This document shows, piece by piece, positions 18,989-26,495 of a stretch of DNA of 64,000 bases; within the stretch, counting starts at the first letter, position 1, and the number at the start of each line of letters is the position of its first letter. Under the pieces are notes generated by a model that ran no database searches, was not told the DNA's origin, and saw nothing but the letters and a program-made list of their open reading frames with translations. The position numbers and the translations under genes are program-made. Origin of the DNA: Pantoea sp. BAV 3049 (GTDB lineage: Bacteria; Pseudomonadota; Gammaproteobacteria; Enterobacterales; Enterobacteriaceae); NCBI RefSeq assembly GCF_009765445.1, contig NZ_WHOY01000031.1, positions 710,273-774,272 on the forward strand, in the 5' to 3' direction.

Positions 18989-19512
18989 GCTGCCTTTCCT
19001 TTCTCTGTCTGCGGCTTGCTGCCCCATGAATCGGGGCCGCCGCCATAGGTTGGCACCACCAGAATGCCTCTGGTGGGCAGATACATCATCGCTTCGGCAT
19101 AGGCAATCAGTTCTCTGTCTGCGCCTTCTCCCACCACGCCCGTGTACCAACTGCCGATAATCAGTGCGGCGGTATGGCGTAGGGGATCTTCATCATTCAC
19201 CGCCTGAAGAAAATCATCGACATGGGCGAAATGATGGCTGTCCAGAAACGCTGCCAGCGAGTTTAATCGAACCGCGAAATCGGCATAATGCTTGTTCAGC
19301 GCAGCAAGGTAGCGCTGGCCGAGGAGCTGGCTGGTCCGTCGGCTGACCAGAAATGAAGAGACATCTGCAAAATCAGTGTCCCGGGCTTGCTGAGCAACTG
19401 CCAGCTGTGCGGGGAACAGTGAGGCACAAACGTTGCTGAGTGAGAGTACCGCCATGCCTTTCAGTAACCGACGGCGGCTGAACCCCACTGGCACATTATT
19501 TTGCTGAGGCAT
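18985..19512 (-). CDS. Gluconate 2-dehydrogenase subunit 3 (gamma) family, Tat-exported
   Basis: Small subunit of 175 residues belonging with the FAD dehydrogenase. The N-terminus has a twin-arginine signal, SRRRLLKG at residues 12-19 followed by a hydrophobic stretch and AQLAVAQQA; in these complexes the small subunit carries the flavoprotein across the membrane by hitchhiking, since the large subunit has no signal of its own. The segment GSWYTGVVG plus AYAEAMMYLPTRG near the end is typical of the family. It overlaps the cytochrome gene upstream by 17 bases and the large subunit downstream by four, indicating coupled translation. Confidence 0.88.
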   Translation of the reverse strand: MPQQNNVPVGFSRRRLLKGMAVLSLSNVCASLFPAQLAVAQQARDTDFADVSSFLVSRRTSQLLGQRYLAALNKHYADFAVRLNSLAAFLDSHHFAHVDDFLQAVNDEDPLRHTAALIIGSWYTGVVGEGADRELIAYAEAMMYLPTRGILVVPTYGGGPDSWGSKPQTEKGKAA

Positions 19513-20884
19513 GTGATCTCCTTCTTCTGACTATCACTGTTCCGGCCACGCCAGCCAGCAGGATGATGGTGACTACTCCCGCCAGTACGGCAGGGCGTGT
19601 CAGCCTGACCAGCAGCGGTGTATCGCCTCCTTCGCGCAGCGTTTTGACCTGCGCAGCGGTCACGGAAATCTCTGGATTGCCGAAGTTTTTCAGCACGTAA
19701 TTGCTGACATCGGCAATCTGCCGGTCGCTGAGTCGGGTGGTGAAATCCGCATCCTCTCCAAAGGCTGGCATTGAAATCGCCTTGCCATTCACCTCTCGCT
19801 GCACGCCATACAAAATGGCTGACACAAGATTGTCCGGGCGGTCTGCGCCTGTGGCGCTGTTGTGATATAGCGAAGGATACTCAGCATTGCCCTGGCCGTT
19901 GGACTGATGGCAGTTAGCGCAGCTGCCGCTGAAGACTTCCCAGCCCGGATCAACCGGCGTCTGGCCGCGCAACCGTTGCTCGCTATCCGCAGCTTTGCCA
20001 TAACTGTCTCGTGGCACCGCCGCGCCAGTGTTGATGGCTGGCACCTGGCGCAGATAAGCCACCATTGCCTGTATATCGCGGTCAGAAAGGTGCTGCAGGC
20101 TGTGTTCGATCGCTTCGGCCATCGGTCCCGCCGCCTGGGCTTTCCCGCTGAGATGACCGGTTTTCAGATACTGTGCAAGCTCAGCGCTGCTCCAGTTACC
20201 AATGCCGGAATGCGGATCGGGGGTGATGTTTGGCGCATACCAGCTGCCCAGGCTGCCGCCGGAAAATGCTTTGGTATTCTGCTGGCCCATCAGCGCATTT
20301 CGCGGGGTGTGGCAGGTGTCGCAATGCGCCAGTGCGTTAACCAGATAGTCGCCACGGTTGATCTCCGGCGATTTATTCGCCGTCGGGGTAAAGCGCCCGG
20401 CAAACAGCAGATTCCACACGCTCATTGAGGCACGAATATTAAAAGGGAAGGGAAGACGGGTTGGTGGTACAGGAGTATCAACCGGTTGAACACCGTGCAT
20501 AAAATATTGATAGAGCGCGTGGATATCTTTATCGTTTATTTTTGCATAGGAGGTGTAGGGCATCGCCGGATAGAGGTGCTGTCCCTGCTTATTGACTCCC
20601 TGACGCACCGCGCGGGCGAACTCCTCTTCGCTGTAATCTCCAATGCCTTCGCTGCGCGATGGGGTGATATTACTGGCGTAAATGCTTCCCATCGGGGAGC
20701 GAATTGCGTATCCGCCCGCCATTAGCGCACCATGATGAGGTGACGTATGGCAGGCACCGCAGTCCGCAGCCGTTGCGAGATACTTTCCTTTAGCGATCGT
20801 GTCTTCCTTTGCGCAGGCCAGCGTAATGTGCCCTGCGGTTAAAAAGATCAGCCCCATCGCCAGAGGCAGACTCAGTCTTCTCAC
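19496..20884 (-). CDS. Triheme cytochrome c subunit of the membrane dehydrogenase
   Basis: Periplasmic electron-transfer subunit of 462 residues that passes electrons from the FAD subunit to ubiquinone. It has a signal peptide (residues 1-25), three CxxCH haem sites (CGACH 42-46, CDTCH 188-192, CANCH 322-326), and a C-terminal membrane anchor ending in an arginine stretch (about residues 427-455). This is the usual alcohol/gluconate dehydrogenase subunit II layout. Here it precedes the small and large subunit genes, whereas small-large-cytochrome is the order I know for this family. Confidence 0.9.
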   Translation of the reverse strand: MRRLSLPLAMGLIFLTAGHITLACAKEDTIAKGKYLATAADCGACHTSPHHGALMAGGYAIRSPMGSIYASNITPSRSEGIGDYSEEEFARAVRQGVNKQGQHLYPAMPYTSYAKINDKDIHALYQYFMHGVQPVDTPVPPTRLPFPFNIRASMSVWNLLFAGRFTPTANKSPEINRGDYLVNALAHCDTCHTPRNALMGQQNTKAFSGGSLGSWYAPNITPDPHSGIGNWSSAELAQYLKTGHLSGKAQAAGPMAEAIEHSLQHLSDRDIQAMVAYLRQVPAINTGAAVPRDSYGKAADSEQRLRGQTPVDPGWEVFSGSCANCHQSNGQGNAEYPSLYHNSATGADRPDNLVSAILYGVQREVNGKAISMPAFGEDADFTTRLSDRQIADVSNYVLKNFGNPEISVTAAQVKTLREGGDTPLLVRLTRPAVLAGVVTIILLAGVAGTVIVRRRRSHASAK

Positions 20885-20914
20885 CTGACATGCTCCTGTA
20901 ACGAAACGCGGAAC

Positions 20915-21628
20915 TTAAAGCAGCTCGTAATCGTTGAAGATCAGCGGGGTCTCTCCGCCGTTGGTCAGCTCAACCTTTTCCGGCTGGGTCAGCATTGCGT
21001 CGCCCCGGTGGATCCTGACTTCTTTATTGCGGTTTGGCTGACCGGGGATGGATTCCAGCAGGCGGCCTTCGGTAAAGAAGACCCGCACGCCTGGCCCATG
21101 CTGCGTATACAAAGTGGTGCTCTCGCCGGGTTGCAGGGTGACTTTCCAGCCCCTGACGGTTTTCTGATCCAGCACCTGATTAAAAACAGGTTTGTCTGGT
21201 CGGGTGGCCCCGCCAAAGTGCTGCGGGCCGGGTTGCTTAATTTCAAAAGCAACCTGCTGGTTCAGTGTGGTGCCGGTATTGGTCACCTTATCCGTCTCAG
21301 ATTTGCCCTGATGCGCGCCGAACTTGACGTTGCCACTTTTCATCTCGCCGTCTCTGGCGGGTTTATCCGGGTATGAGGTGTGCGTCAGGCTGCCGTCAAT
21401 ATGGGTGTTGACGTAGTCGAGGTGTTGCTCATGAAACAGCGTCGACTGGCCGGGACGGATCATCACCCGCATCACGGTTACGTACTGGTTTTCCAGAATA
21501 ACGTGATGTAGCGGTTCGAGATTAGTGGCGACGACCGGTTCGGCTGCCAGCACTGCAGGGGAGGTGGCCAGCACAAACAGGCCGGTGGCGCACAGGGCGG
21601 AAAGCAGGGGATGCGGATTGTGGTTCAT
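20915..21628 (-). CDS. Periplasmic cupin-like protein of unknown function
   Basis: Protein of 237 residues with a clear signal peptide (LLSALCATGLFVLATSPAVLAA). Two cupin-like halves can be seen. The first has VMRVMIRPGQSTLFHEQHLDYVNTHIDG (around residues 53-80; histidines could bind a metal); the second has WKVTLQPGESTTLYTQHGPGVRVFFTEG. No function is known to me. It sits 30 bases upstream of the cytochrome gene and 59 downstream of the lactonase gene, inside one operon. It could be a sugar-binding, mutarotase/isomerase or assembly factor for the dehydrogenase; none of these is shown by the sequence. Confidence 0.7.
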   Translation of the reverse strand: MNHNPHPLLSALCATGLFVLATSPAVLAAEPVVATNLEPLHHVILENQYVTVMRVMIRPGQSTLFHEQHLDYVNTHIDGSLTHTSYPDKPARDGEMKSGNVKFGAHQGKSETDKVTNTGTTLNQQVAFEIKQPGPQHFGGATRPDKPVFNQVLDQKTVRGWKVTLQPGESTTLYTQHGPGVRVFFTEGRLLESIPGQPNRNKEVRIHRGDAMLTQPEKVELTNGGETPLIFNDYELL

Positions 21629-21687
21629 ATAAACTCCTGTTGTGGCACATTGTTAGCCCGGGAAACCCTCCCGGGCCTCAGCTGATG

Positions 21688-22833
21688 CTACTCTTCGACC
21701 AGTGAAATCCAGTTAGCCCCTTTCCCGGTGGGATAGCGGCCAACCAGCGTCAGCGCACCGGTTGCACCAATGGTGTAAAGGGAAAGCTGGGTGGACTTCT
21801 GCCCGGATTCGATCAGAAAGCGCCCGCTGTTATCAATAGCGAAACCGCGAGGCTGCTGTTCAGTTTTGATGCTGCTGAGGTAAGTCAGATGTCCGTCAGT
21901 GGGATCAACGGAAAACGAGGACAGGGTGCTGCTGGTGCGCTCCGTGGAGTACAGATATCGCCCGTCCGGCGTCAGGTGGATATCGGCCTGCCAGATACGC
22001 GGTTTGTGCGACGGTGGCAGGTCATCATCACCGGTCAGCGGACGGGCCTCGCCACGCTGCAGATCTTCCTTCGGCGACACGGAATTCACATCTTCAACCG
22101 GCGTGGCAGTGCCGCCTTTGTTCAGCGTCAGGCGGGTAATATTGCCGGCCATTTCGGTCAGAATGTACATATTGCGCTTACCCTGTTTATCCAGGTTCGG
22201 CGCAATGACAAAGTGGCGTGGACCGGTGGCGGCTTCGCTCTGAATATTGATAAACGCCGGATTGTTCGGCGTGACCTTGCCGGTAGCGGCATCAAAATGG
22301 AACTGCAACAGCTGATCAGCACCCAGCAGCGTGACGTAGAGATAATGATTGGTGGGATCGACCTGAATGGCGTGTGCCCGCTTGCCGGTGTGTACCACCT
22401 GCACCGGTTTTGCTTCCACCAGGCCGTTGCTGTCGATGCGATTAATGCTGAACAGATCGCCGCCATAGGAGGCGCTCAGCAGGAAATGCCCCTGTTTGTC
22501 CGTAGAGAGATAAGCCATGCTCTCCGGCAGCGGCGACTGCCCGACTTTTTCCAGCTTGCCATCCGGCTGGATACGATAGGCCACCACGCTGTACGGTTTA
22601 CTGCGCACTGAAACATAGAACATCTTTTTGTCTGGTGAAACCACCGATGACATGGCCCTGGCACCTGCGGGGAATGCGCCTACCGGGACCAGCGTCATTT
22701 TGGTTTTATCCAGCTGGTAACCGGTCACCGTTCCGCTGTCGGCATTGGAAACATATACCAGGCTTTGCGCCTGAACGCTGCCTGCCAGCGCCATCATCGA
22801 GACCAGCGCGCCTGCATAAAGACTGTTTTTCAT
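21688..22833 (-). CDS. Periplasmic lactonase, 6-phosphogluconolactonase-like beta-propeller
   Basis: Seven-bladed propeller of the Pgl/lactonase family, 381 residues, with an N-terminal signal peptide ending in AGSVQAQ; cytoplasmic Pgl enzymes lack one. Family marks are HAIQVDPTNHYLYVTLLGADQLLQFHFD, GPRHFVIAPN, ADIHLTPDGRYLYSTERTSSTLSSF and QPRGFAIDNSGRFL. An exported lactonase fits opening of the glucono-lactone made by Gcd, giving gluconate for the dehydrogenase in the same operon. The lactone substrate is inferred from location and neighbours. It lies 28 bases after the transporter gene. Confidence 0.8.
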   Translation of the reverse strand: MKNSLYAGALVSMMALAGSVQAQSLVYVSNADSGTVTGYQLDKTKMTLVPVGAFPAGARAMSSVVSPDKKMFYVSVRSKPYSVVAYRIQPDGKLEKVGQSPLPESMAYLSTDKQGHFLLSASYGGDLFSINRIDSNGLVEAKPVQVVHTGKRAHAIQVDPTNHYLYVTLLGADQLLQFHFDAATGKVTPNNPAFINIQSEAATGPRHFVIAPNLDKQGKRNMYILTEMAGNITRLTLNKGGTATPVEDVNSVSPKEDLQRGEARPLTGDDDLPPSHKPRIWQADIHLTPDGRYLYSTERTSSTLSSFSVDPTDGHLTYLSSIKTEQQPRGFAIDNSGRFLIESGQKSTQLSLYTIGATGALTLVGRYPTGKGANWISLVEE

Positions 22834-22861
22834 TGTTATATCCAGTTTGTAGGAGGGAGGA

Positions 22862-24175
22862 TTAAGCTTTGTGATTCACGGTCATCACTTCACTGACTTC
22901 TGCGGTTTTTTTAATCTCCAGCGGCTCGATTTTTCCCATGATGAACATGAAATTAAGCGCACCGAACAGGCAGATACCGCCTGCCACCAGCAGGGGGACC
23001 ACAAACGAACCGTGGCTCAGGGTCAGCATCAGACCGGTAAAGGAAGCCGTAACGATGCCCGCCAGGTTGCCGGCGAAGTTCTGGATACCGCCAAGCGTGC
23101 CGACATAACCCGAGTTTGGTGCGACGTCTGCCGGTAAGGTCCAGATATTGGCGGCAGTGAACGCCAGACCTGCATAGGTCAGGGAGAAGAGGCTCAGGAT
23201 CACTGCAACGCTATCGGTGAAGGCCGCGAAGGCGATGACCGATGAGAGCAACATACCGCCGATCAGACAGGTTTTACGGGCAGTGGTCAGCGAGAAACCT
23301 TTTCGATACATCCAGTCTGAGGTGATGCCGCCCAGCAGGCTGCCGGGAATGCCCATCAGTGCCGGAATGGCCCCGAGCGTTCCCAGTTCTTTCAGCGAGA
23401 AACCATGCGCCATGGTCAGGTAGGTGGGAAACCAGGTGACGAAGAAATAGGTGGCGAAGTTCATGCAGAAGAAGCCGATCATCATGCCCCACACCGTACG
23501 GTAACGGAACAGACCGCCGATATTGACCTTCTCGTTTTTATCCACGCTGTGGACGCTGCGATCGGCCAGCAAGTTCTGTCGCTCCTGTTCGTTCAGGCCC
23601 TTCATCTCTTCCGGTTCGCGATAGAACATCAGCCAGATGGCAACCCAGGCCAGCCCCAGCCCGCCGGTGACCACGAAAGAGGTTTCCCAGTCCCAGGTAC
23701 TGATTAACCACGCAACCAGCGGCAGGGCGATGGCGCTTCCAGCACGCGGACCGGCGTCAAAGATACCGCTGGCGGTGGCGCGCTCTTTTTTGGCGAACCA
23801 GGAGTAAACCACCTTGGCGCAGCCGGGATAGCCACCGGACTCGCCCAGCCCGAGCATCAGACGGGAGGCAAAGATCGAGGTGAAGCCACGGCCAAACGCA
23901 GTAAACACGGTAAACAACGACCACCAGCCAACGGCAACAGCCAGTCCGGCACGTGCGCCCAGGCGGTCAATCAGGCGACCGGCCGGAATTTGCATCAGGG
24001 CATAAGTCCAGAAAAAAGCACCGAGGATCAGCCCCATACTGGTGTCATCCAGTCCGAGATCCTGTTTAATATGCGGTGCAGCGATGGCCAGATTGATACG
24101 ATCTATGTAATTGATGGCGATGGCGAAGAAGCAAAATGCGATCATCAGCCAGCGGACCCGTGGGTATCTACGCAT
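22862..24175 (-). CDS. MFS transporter, anion:cation symporter family (sugar acid uptake)
   Basis: Twelve-helix inner-membrane carrier of 437 residues. The NYIDRINLAIAAPHI start, the GESGGYPGCAKVVYSWF motif in helix 4 and the GxLGGIQNFAGNLAGI region are typical of the ACS family that imports hexuronates, glucarate and 2-ketogluconate. It is the first gene of the operon lactonase-cupin-cytochrome-dehydrogenase, so import of the oxidation product (2-ketogluconate or gluconate) is the likely job. The promoter lies in the 223-base gap to the divergent LacI gene, which carries two operators. Confidence 0.85.
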   Translation of the reverse strand: MRRYPRVRWLMIAFCFFAIAINYIDRINLAIAAPHIKQDLGLDDTSMGLILGAFFWTYALMQIPAGRLIDRLGARAGLAVAVGWWSLFTVFTAFGRGFTSIFASRLMLGLGESGGYPGCAKVVYSWFAKKERATASGIFDAGPRAGSAIALPLVAWLISTWDWETSFVVTGGLGLAWVAIWLMFYREPEEMKGLNEQERQNLLADRSVHSVDKNEKVNIGGLFRYRTVWGMMIGFFCMNFATYFFVTWFPTYLTMAHGFSLKELGTLGAIPALMGIPGSLLGGITSDWMYRKGFSLTTARKTCLIGGMLLSSVIAFAAFTDSVAVILSLFSLTYAGLAFTAANIWTLPADVAPNSGYVGTLGGIQNFAGNLAGIVTASFTGLMLTLSHGSFVVPLLVAGGICLFGALNFMFIMGKIEPLEIKKTAEVSEVMTVNHKA

Positions 24176-24287
24176 GGTAAATTCCTTTATTATCTCGGTG
24201 TTTTCAGAAGGGCTGATGTGGCGAATGCCCGTTTGTTTGTTATCAAATGGTGATAAATTACGACTCTATTGATAATATGATGTTAAA

Positions 24288-24301
24288 AGTAAGCGATTAC
24301 A
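24288..24301. promoter_or_regulatory. LacI-type operator 1 (oxidation operon / lacI gap)
   Basis: AGTAAGCGATTACA, an imperfect 7+7 palindrome with the central CG common in LacI-family sites. Its centre is 32 bases, about three helical turns, from the second copy. Confidence 0.65.
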
Positions 24302-24319
24302 AAAATCAGTCAAGGCAAA

Positions 24320-24333
24320 AGTAAGCGCTTTCA
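24320..24333. promoter_or_regulatory. LacI-type operator 2 (oxidation operon / lacI gap)
   Basis: AGTAAGCGCTTTCA. It differs by one base from the site at 31921-31934 in front of the hydroxyacid oxidase gene, suggesting the same repressor acts at both loci. Confidence 0.65.
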
Positions 24334-24398
24334 AAATGAACCCCTGGTTGTCTGCTGAATTTGTGGACGACGTCACTAATTTCACCTGGAGCCTGAAG

Positions 24399-25430
24399 AT
24401 GACCGATAAGCCTTCTCCCCCTGTAAGAGTTTCTCTGGAAGACGTGGCTCTGCGTTCGGGCGTCTCTACGGCAACGGTTTCACGGGTCCTGAATGGCAGC
24501 ACGACCGTGCGGCAGTCGCGGCGGGAAGCGGTGGAAAAGGCGTGTGAGGAGTTGGGCTACGTGATTAACCGCGCAGCGCGGACGCTCGCCTCCCGGCGTA
24601 GCATGACTATTGGGGCTGTGGTTCCCACGCTGGCCACGGAGACATTTTCCCGACCGCTGGCGACCTTCCAGCAGAAGATCCACCAGTCAGGCTATACGAT
24701 GCTGCTGGCCAACTCGGATTTCGATCCGGAGACCGAGCTGAAGGAAGTGAACAAGCTTGTGGAGTACGGCATTGACGCGCTGATGCTGGTCGGCAACTCA
24801 CACCATCCACGTTTGTGGGAGCGGATCACCCAGCAGGGTATCCCGTGTATTCAGACTTTTTCTGTCGATCAGCGCTATCCGGGCGTGGGTTACGATAACG
24901 AACAGGCGGCAGGGGAACTAACCGCGCATCTGCTGGGACTGGGGCATAAAACCTTTGGCGTGATTGTCGGGACGCCGCCATCGAACGATCGCGTATCAGA
25001 CCGTATCACCGGGACCCGACAGGCGCTGACAGCAGCGGGATTAGGCATTGATGAAGCCAATCTGATCAACAGCGCCTTCACGATGAATGACGCGCGGCAG
25101 GCGATGTTCCGGCTGCTGGACGGGCCGAATCCGCCGACAGCCATAATCTGCGGCAACGATCTGCTGGCCTTCGGGGCGATGCGGGCTGCAGGCGAGCGCT
25201 ACCTGCGCATTCCGAATGATGTTTCTATTACCGGATTCAATGATTATGAATATTCGGAGCATCTGGAACATCCCCTGACCACCATGAGAGTGGAGCTGGA
25301 CCAGATTGGCGTCTGCGCAGCGGAATATCTGCTGGCAGAATTAAACGGCCAGCCAGCACAGCGACAGACAGTGTTGAAACCGGAGCTGATTGTGCGTGGC
25401 AGTACCGGGTCAGCACCACGGGGACGTTGA
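24399..25430 (+). CDS. LacI-family repressor of the sugar oxidation operon
   Basis: Regulator of 343 residues. The N-terminal HTH reads SLEDVALRSGVSTATVSRVLNG, with the hinge near RTLASRRSMTIGAVVPTLATETF; the rest is the periplasmic-binding-like effector domain (e.g. TAIICGNDLLAFGAMRAA, then DVSITGFNDYEYSEH). The ATG at 24399 has GGAG at 24388-24391. Divergent from the MFS-lactonase-cupin-dehydrogenase operon, with two operators in the gap, so it probably represses that operon and itself until a sugar acid binds. The same operator sequence recurs at 31.9-32.0 kb. Confidence 0.88.
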   Translation: MTDKPSPPVRVSLEDVALRSGVSTATVSRVLNGSTTVRQSRREAVEKACEELGYVINRAARTLASRRSMTIGAVVPTLATETFSRPLATFQQKIHQSGYTMLLANSDFDPETELKEVNKLVEYGIDALMLVGNSHHPRLWERITQQGIPCIQTFSVDQRYPGVGYDNEQAAGELTAHLLGLGHKTFGVIVGTPPSNDRVSDRITGTRQALTAAGLGIDEANLINSAFTMNDARQAMFRLLDGPNPPTAIICGNDLLAFGAMRAAGERYLRIPNDVSITGFNDYEYSEHLEHPLTTMRVELDQIGVCAAEYLLAELNGQPAQRQTVLKPELIVRGSTGSAPRGR

Positions 25431-25584
25431 GCCACCGTGACAATTAAAAATATGTGAAATGATGCACGGTATAAAATATAAATCTCCCTATTATTAAACA
25501 CACTGTTAACGGTAATACATGATGTGTTGCCGTAAAGGAATGAAGTTATTATGTTGAAAGGAATTAAGCTGAAGGAGACAGCGA

Positions 25585-26382
25585 ATGAGAAAGTACCCTT
25601 TATTATTACTGATAGCCTGTCTGACATCCTGTGCCATGAAGAGTAAAACAGACTATCAAACCCAGATAGATCCTGACACCGAAGCAAAAGCCAATGCTAT
25701 AATACAATCCATTGTTATCCCGGAAACAGGCCTCCCGCCAGGCGATATGATTGCTCATATCTCTGAATCTTTCCTGGGCACTCCCTACAAAGCTGATACG
25801 CTCAAAGGCTCTACTACTACCAGAGAGAGACTGGTTGCTGACTTTAATGGGGTGGATTGTTTTACGCTGATTGATTATGTGCAGGCACTTAGCCTGTCAA
25901 AAAAAACGGGAGACTTTCTGTCGGAATTAGTGAAAACGCGGTACGTTGATGGGAAGGTCGATTATCTACATCGTAAGCATTTTTTTTCTGACTGGTATGC
26001 CACTCTTCCGAGAAATGCTGAAAATGTGACGGCAACTGTCAGCAGTAATTATGTCATGGTTAGAAAGAACCTGAACAGAAAGGCTGATGGAGGAGAGTAC
26101 ATTGCCGGACTTGGTATTATTCCCCGGGAATTAAAATACATACCAGGTGACTCACTCAATAACTCCATTTTGAAAAATCTCAGGAACGGCGATTTTATTG
26201 GTGTCTACACCCCACTGGAAGGGCTGGATGTAACGCACGTTGGCATCGTCATTAAAGTGGACAATGAAGTGTGGTTCAGAAACGCTTCCTCGCTTGAAAA
26301 AAACATGAAGGTTGTTGATACACCGCTGCTGGAATATATGAAAACTAAACCGGGTATTATTGTGTTGCGCGCAGTCGAATAA
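25585..26382 (+). CDS. DUF1460 lipoprotein, NlpC/P60-like amidase fold
   Basis: Probable cell-wall peptide amidase of 265 residues, lipid-anchored (LTSC lipobox, C16). DUF1460 proteins are of the NlpC/P60 cysteine-peptidase superfamily. The likely nucleophile is C92 in FNGVDCFTLIDYVQ and the partner histidine H218 in LDVTHVGIVIKV. A good ribosome site (AAGGAGA) precedes the start. It lies between the LacI gene and the autotransporter gene on the same strand, 113 bases before the latter. Whether it trims peptidoglycan to help the autotransporter or is unrelated is not decided by the sequence. Confidence 0.82.
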   Translation: MRKYPLLLLIACLTSCAMKSKTDYQTQIDPDTEAKANAIIQSIVIPETGLPPGDMIAHISESFLGTPYKADTLKGSTTTRERLVADFNGVDCFTLIDYVQALSLSKKTGDFLSELVKTRYVDGKVDYLHRKHFFSDWYATLPRNAENVTATVSSNYVMVRKNLNRKADGGEYIAGLGIIPRELKYIPGDSLNNSILKNLRNGDFIGVYTPLEGLDVTHVGIVIKVDNEVWFRNASSLEKNMKVVDTPLLEYMKTKPGIIVLRAVE

Positions 26383-26495
26383 TGCCCGACAGATTGCTAA
26401 TCCTGCCTGGTTATTCAGGTTATCTCATCATGCTCTGGATTGTGAAAATAGTATAAAATAAGGATTTTTTTATTCCACGCGCCAGGATGGCAAAA

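Noticed and set aside
24176..24398. A CRP site upstream of the oxidation operon
   Set aside because: I looked for TGTGA-N6-TCACA and found no acceptable match; only the LacI-type sites stand out.
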